Positions 5,557 through 5,649 of a stretch of 5,649 bases of DNA are shown here, piece after piece. The translations under genes were made by a program, and so were the position numbers. Numbering within the stretch: position 1 is the first letter of the stretch; every line of letters begins with the position of its first letter. Origin of the DNA: Bacteroidota bacterium (GTDB lineage: Bacteria > Bacteroidota > Kryptoniia > Kryptoniales > JAKASW01); assembly GCA_021796055.1 (NCBI GenBank), contig JAJYOS010000472.1, positions 1 through 5,649 of the forward strand. Direction: 5' to 3'. The notes below the pieces were generated by a model that saw nothing but the letters and a program-made list of their open reading frames with translations, did not search any database and was not told the DNA's origin.

Positions 5557-5612
5557 GTGAAAGGTTAGGAGTGAAAAGCGGAGGGTGAATGGTGAAAAGT
5601 GAAGCGTTTGAA
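5557..5612. repeat. Degenerate 7-bp tandem array 6 (GTGAAAN units), inverted orientation
   Basis: Eight units in exact register on the plus strand: GTGAAAG, GTTAGGA, GTGAAAA, GCGGAGG, GTGAATG, GTGAAAA, GTGAAGC, GTTTGAA. This is the complement of the TTTCACC unit in array 1, and it faces array 5 across the hairpins. The remaining bases to the window end (5613-5649) show nothing I can assign. Confidence 0.82.
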
Positions 5613-5649
5613 ACCAACAACTAACCACCAAGTTTATTGATCAAGCCGC

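Overview
This window looks like a bacterial accessory region, probably from a metagenome. Every gene I can support is on the minus strand, so genes read from high to low coordinates. The outer-membrane export protein has the N-terminal layout I associate with Bacteroidota/Ignavibacteria-type proteins: an F-G-Y-x-x-F segment, then P-T-P-x-N-Y and G-P-G-D-E. With mid-range GC, this suggests the Bacteroidota/Chlorobiota (Ignavibacteria) neighbourhood. That placement is tentative.

Layout in the direction of transcription. At 5145-5357 is a small antitoxin-like gene. It overlaps a 23-codon stub (5087-5158) that reads like the start of a RelE/ParE toxin and stops inside a 7-bp repeat array. At 4223-4836 is an intact two-gene toxin-antitoxin cassette: a DUF433 antitoxin overlapping a DUF5615 PIN-like toxin by 4 bp. 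Just downstream is the C-terminal remnant of a four-helix-bundle (S23/IVP-like) gene (about 4028-4213), whose stop also lies in a 7-bp array. After a 367-bp stretch without a supportable gene come two exopolysaccharide genes: a polyprenyl-phosphate sugar-1-phosphate transferase of the WcaJ type (2260-3660) and a Wza-like SLBB export protein (from 2137 to the left edge). Together they would start repeat-unit synthesis on the lipid carrier and export the finished polymer through the outer membrane.

Two things stand out. First, the SLBB reading frame runs without a stop into a PadR-type winged-helix sequence at the left edge, and GC jumps there from about 50% to 64%. This is either an assembly chimera (more likely) or a recent illegitimate fusion. 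Second, nearly every gap between genes carries degenerate tandem repeats with a strict 7-bp period and a shared grammar (TYTNACC, or its complement GGTNARA). Six arrays are visible, in both orientations. Three overlap the stop codon of the neighbouring reading frame, and two of those frames are broken genes. The arrays are the best candidate here for a poorly described element.

There are no rRNA or tRNA genes, no CRISPR array and no complete insertion sequence.
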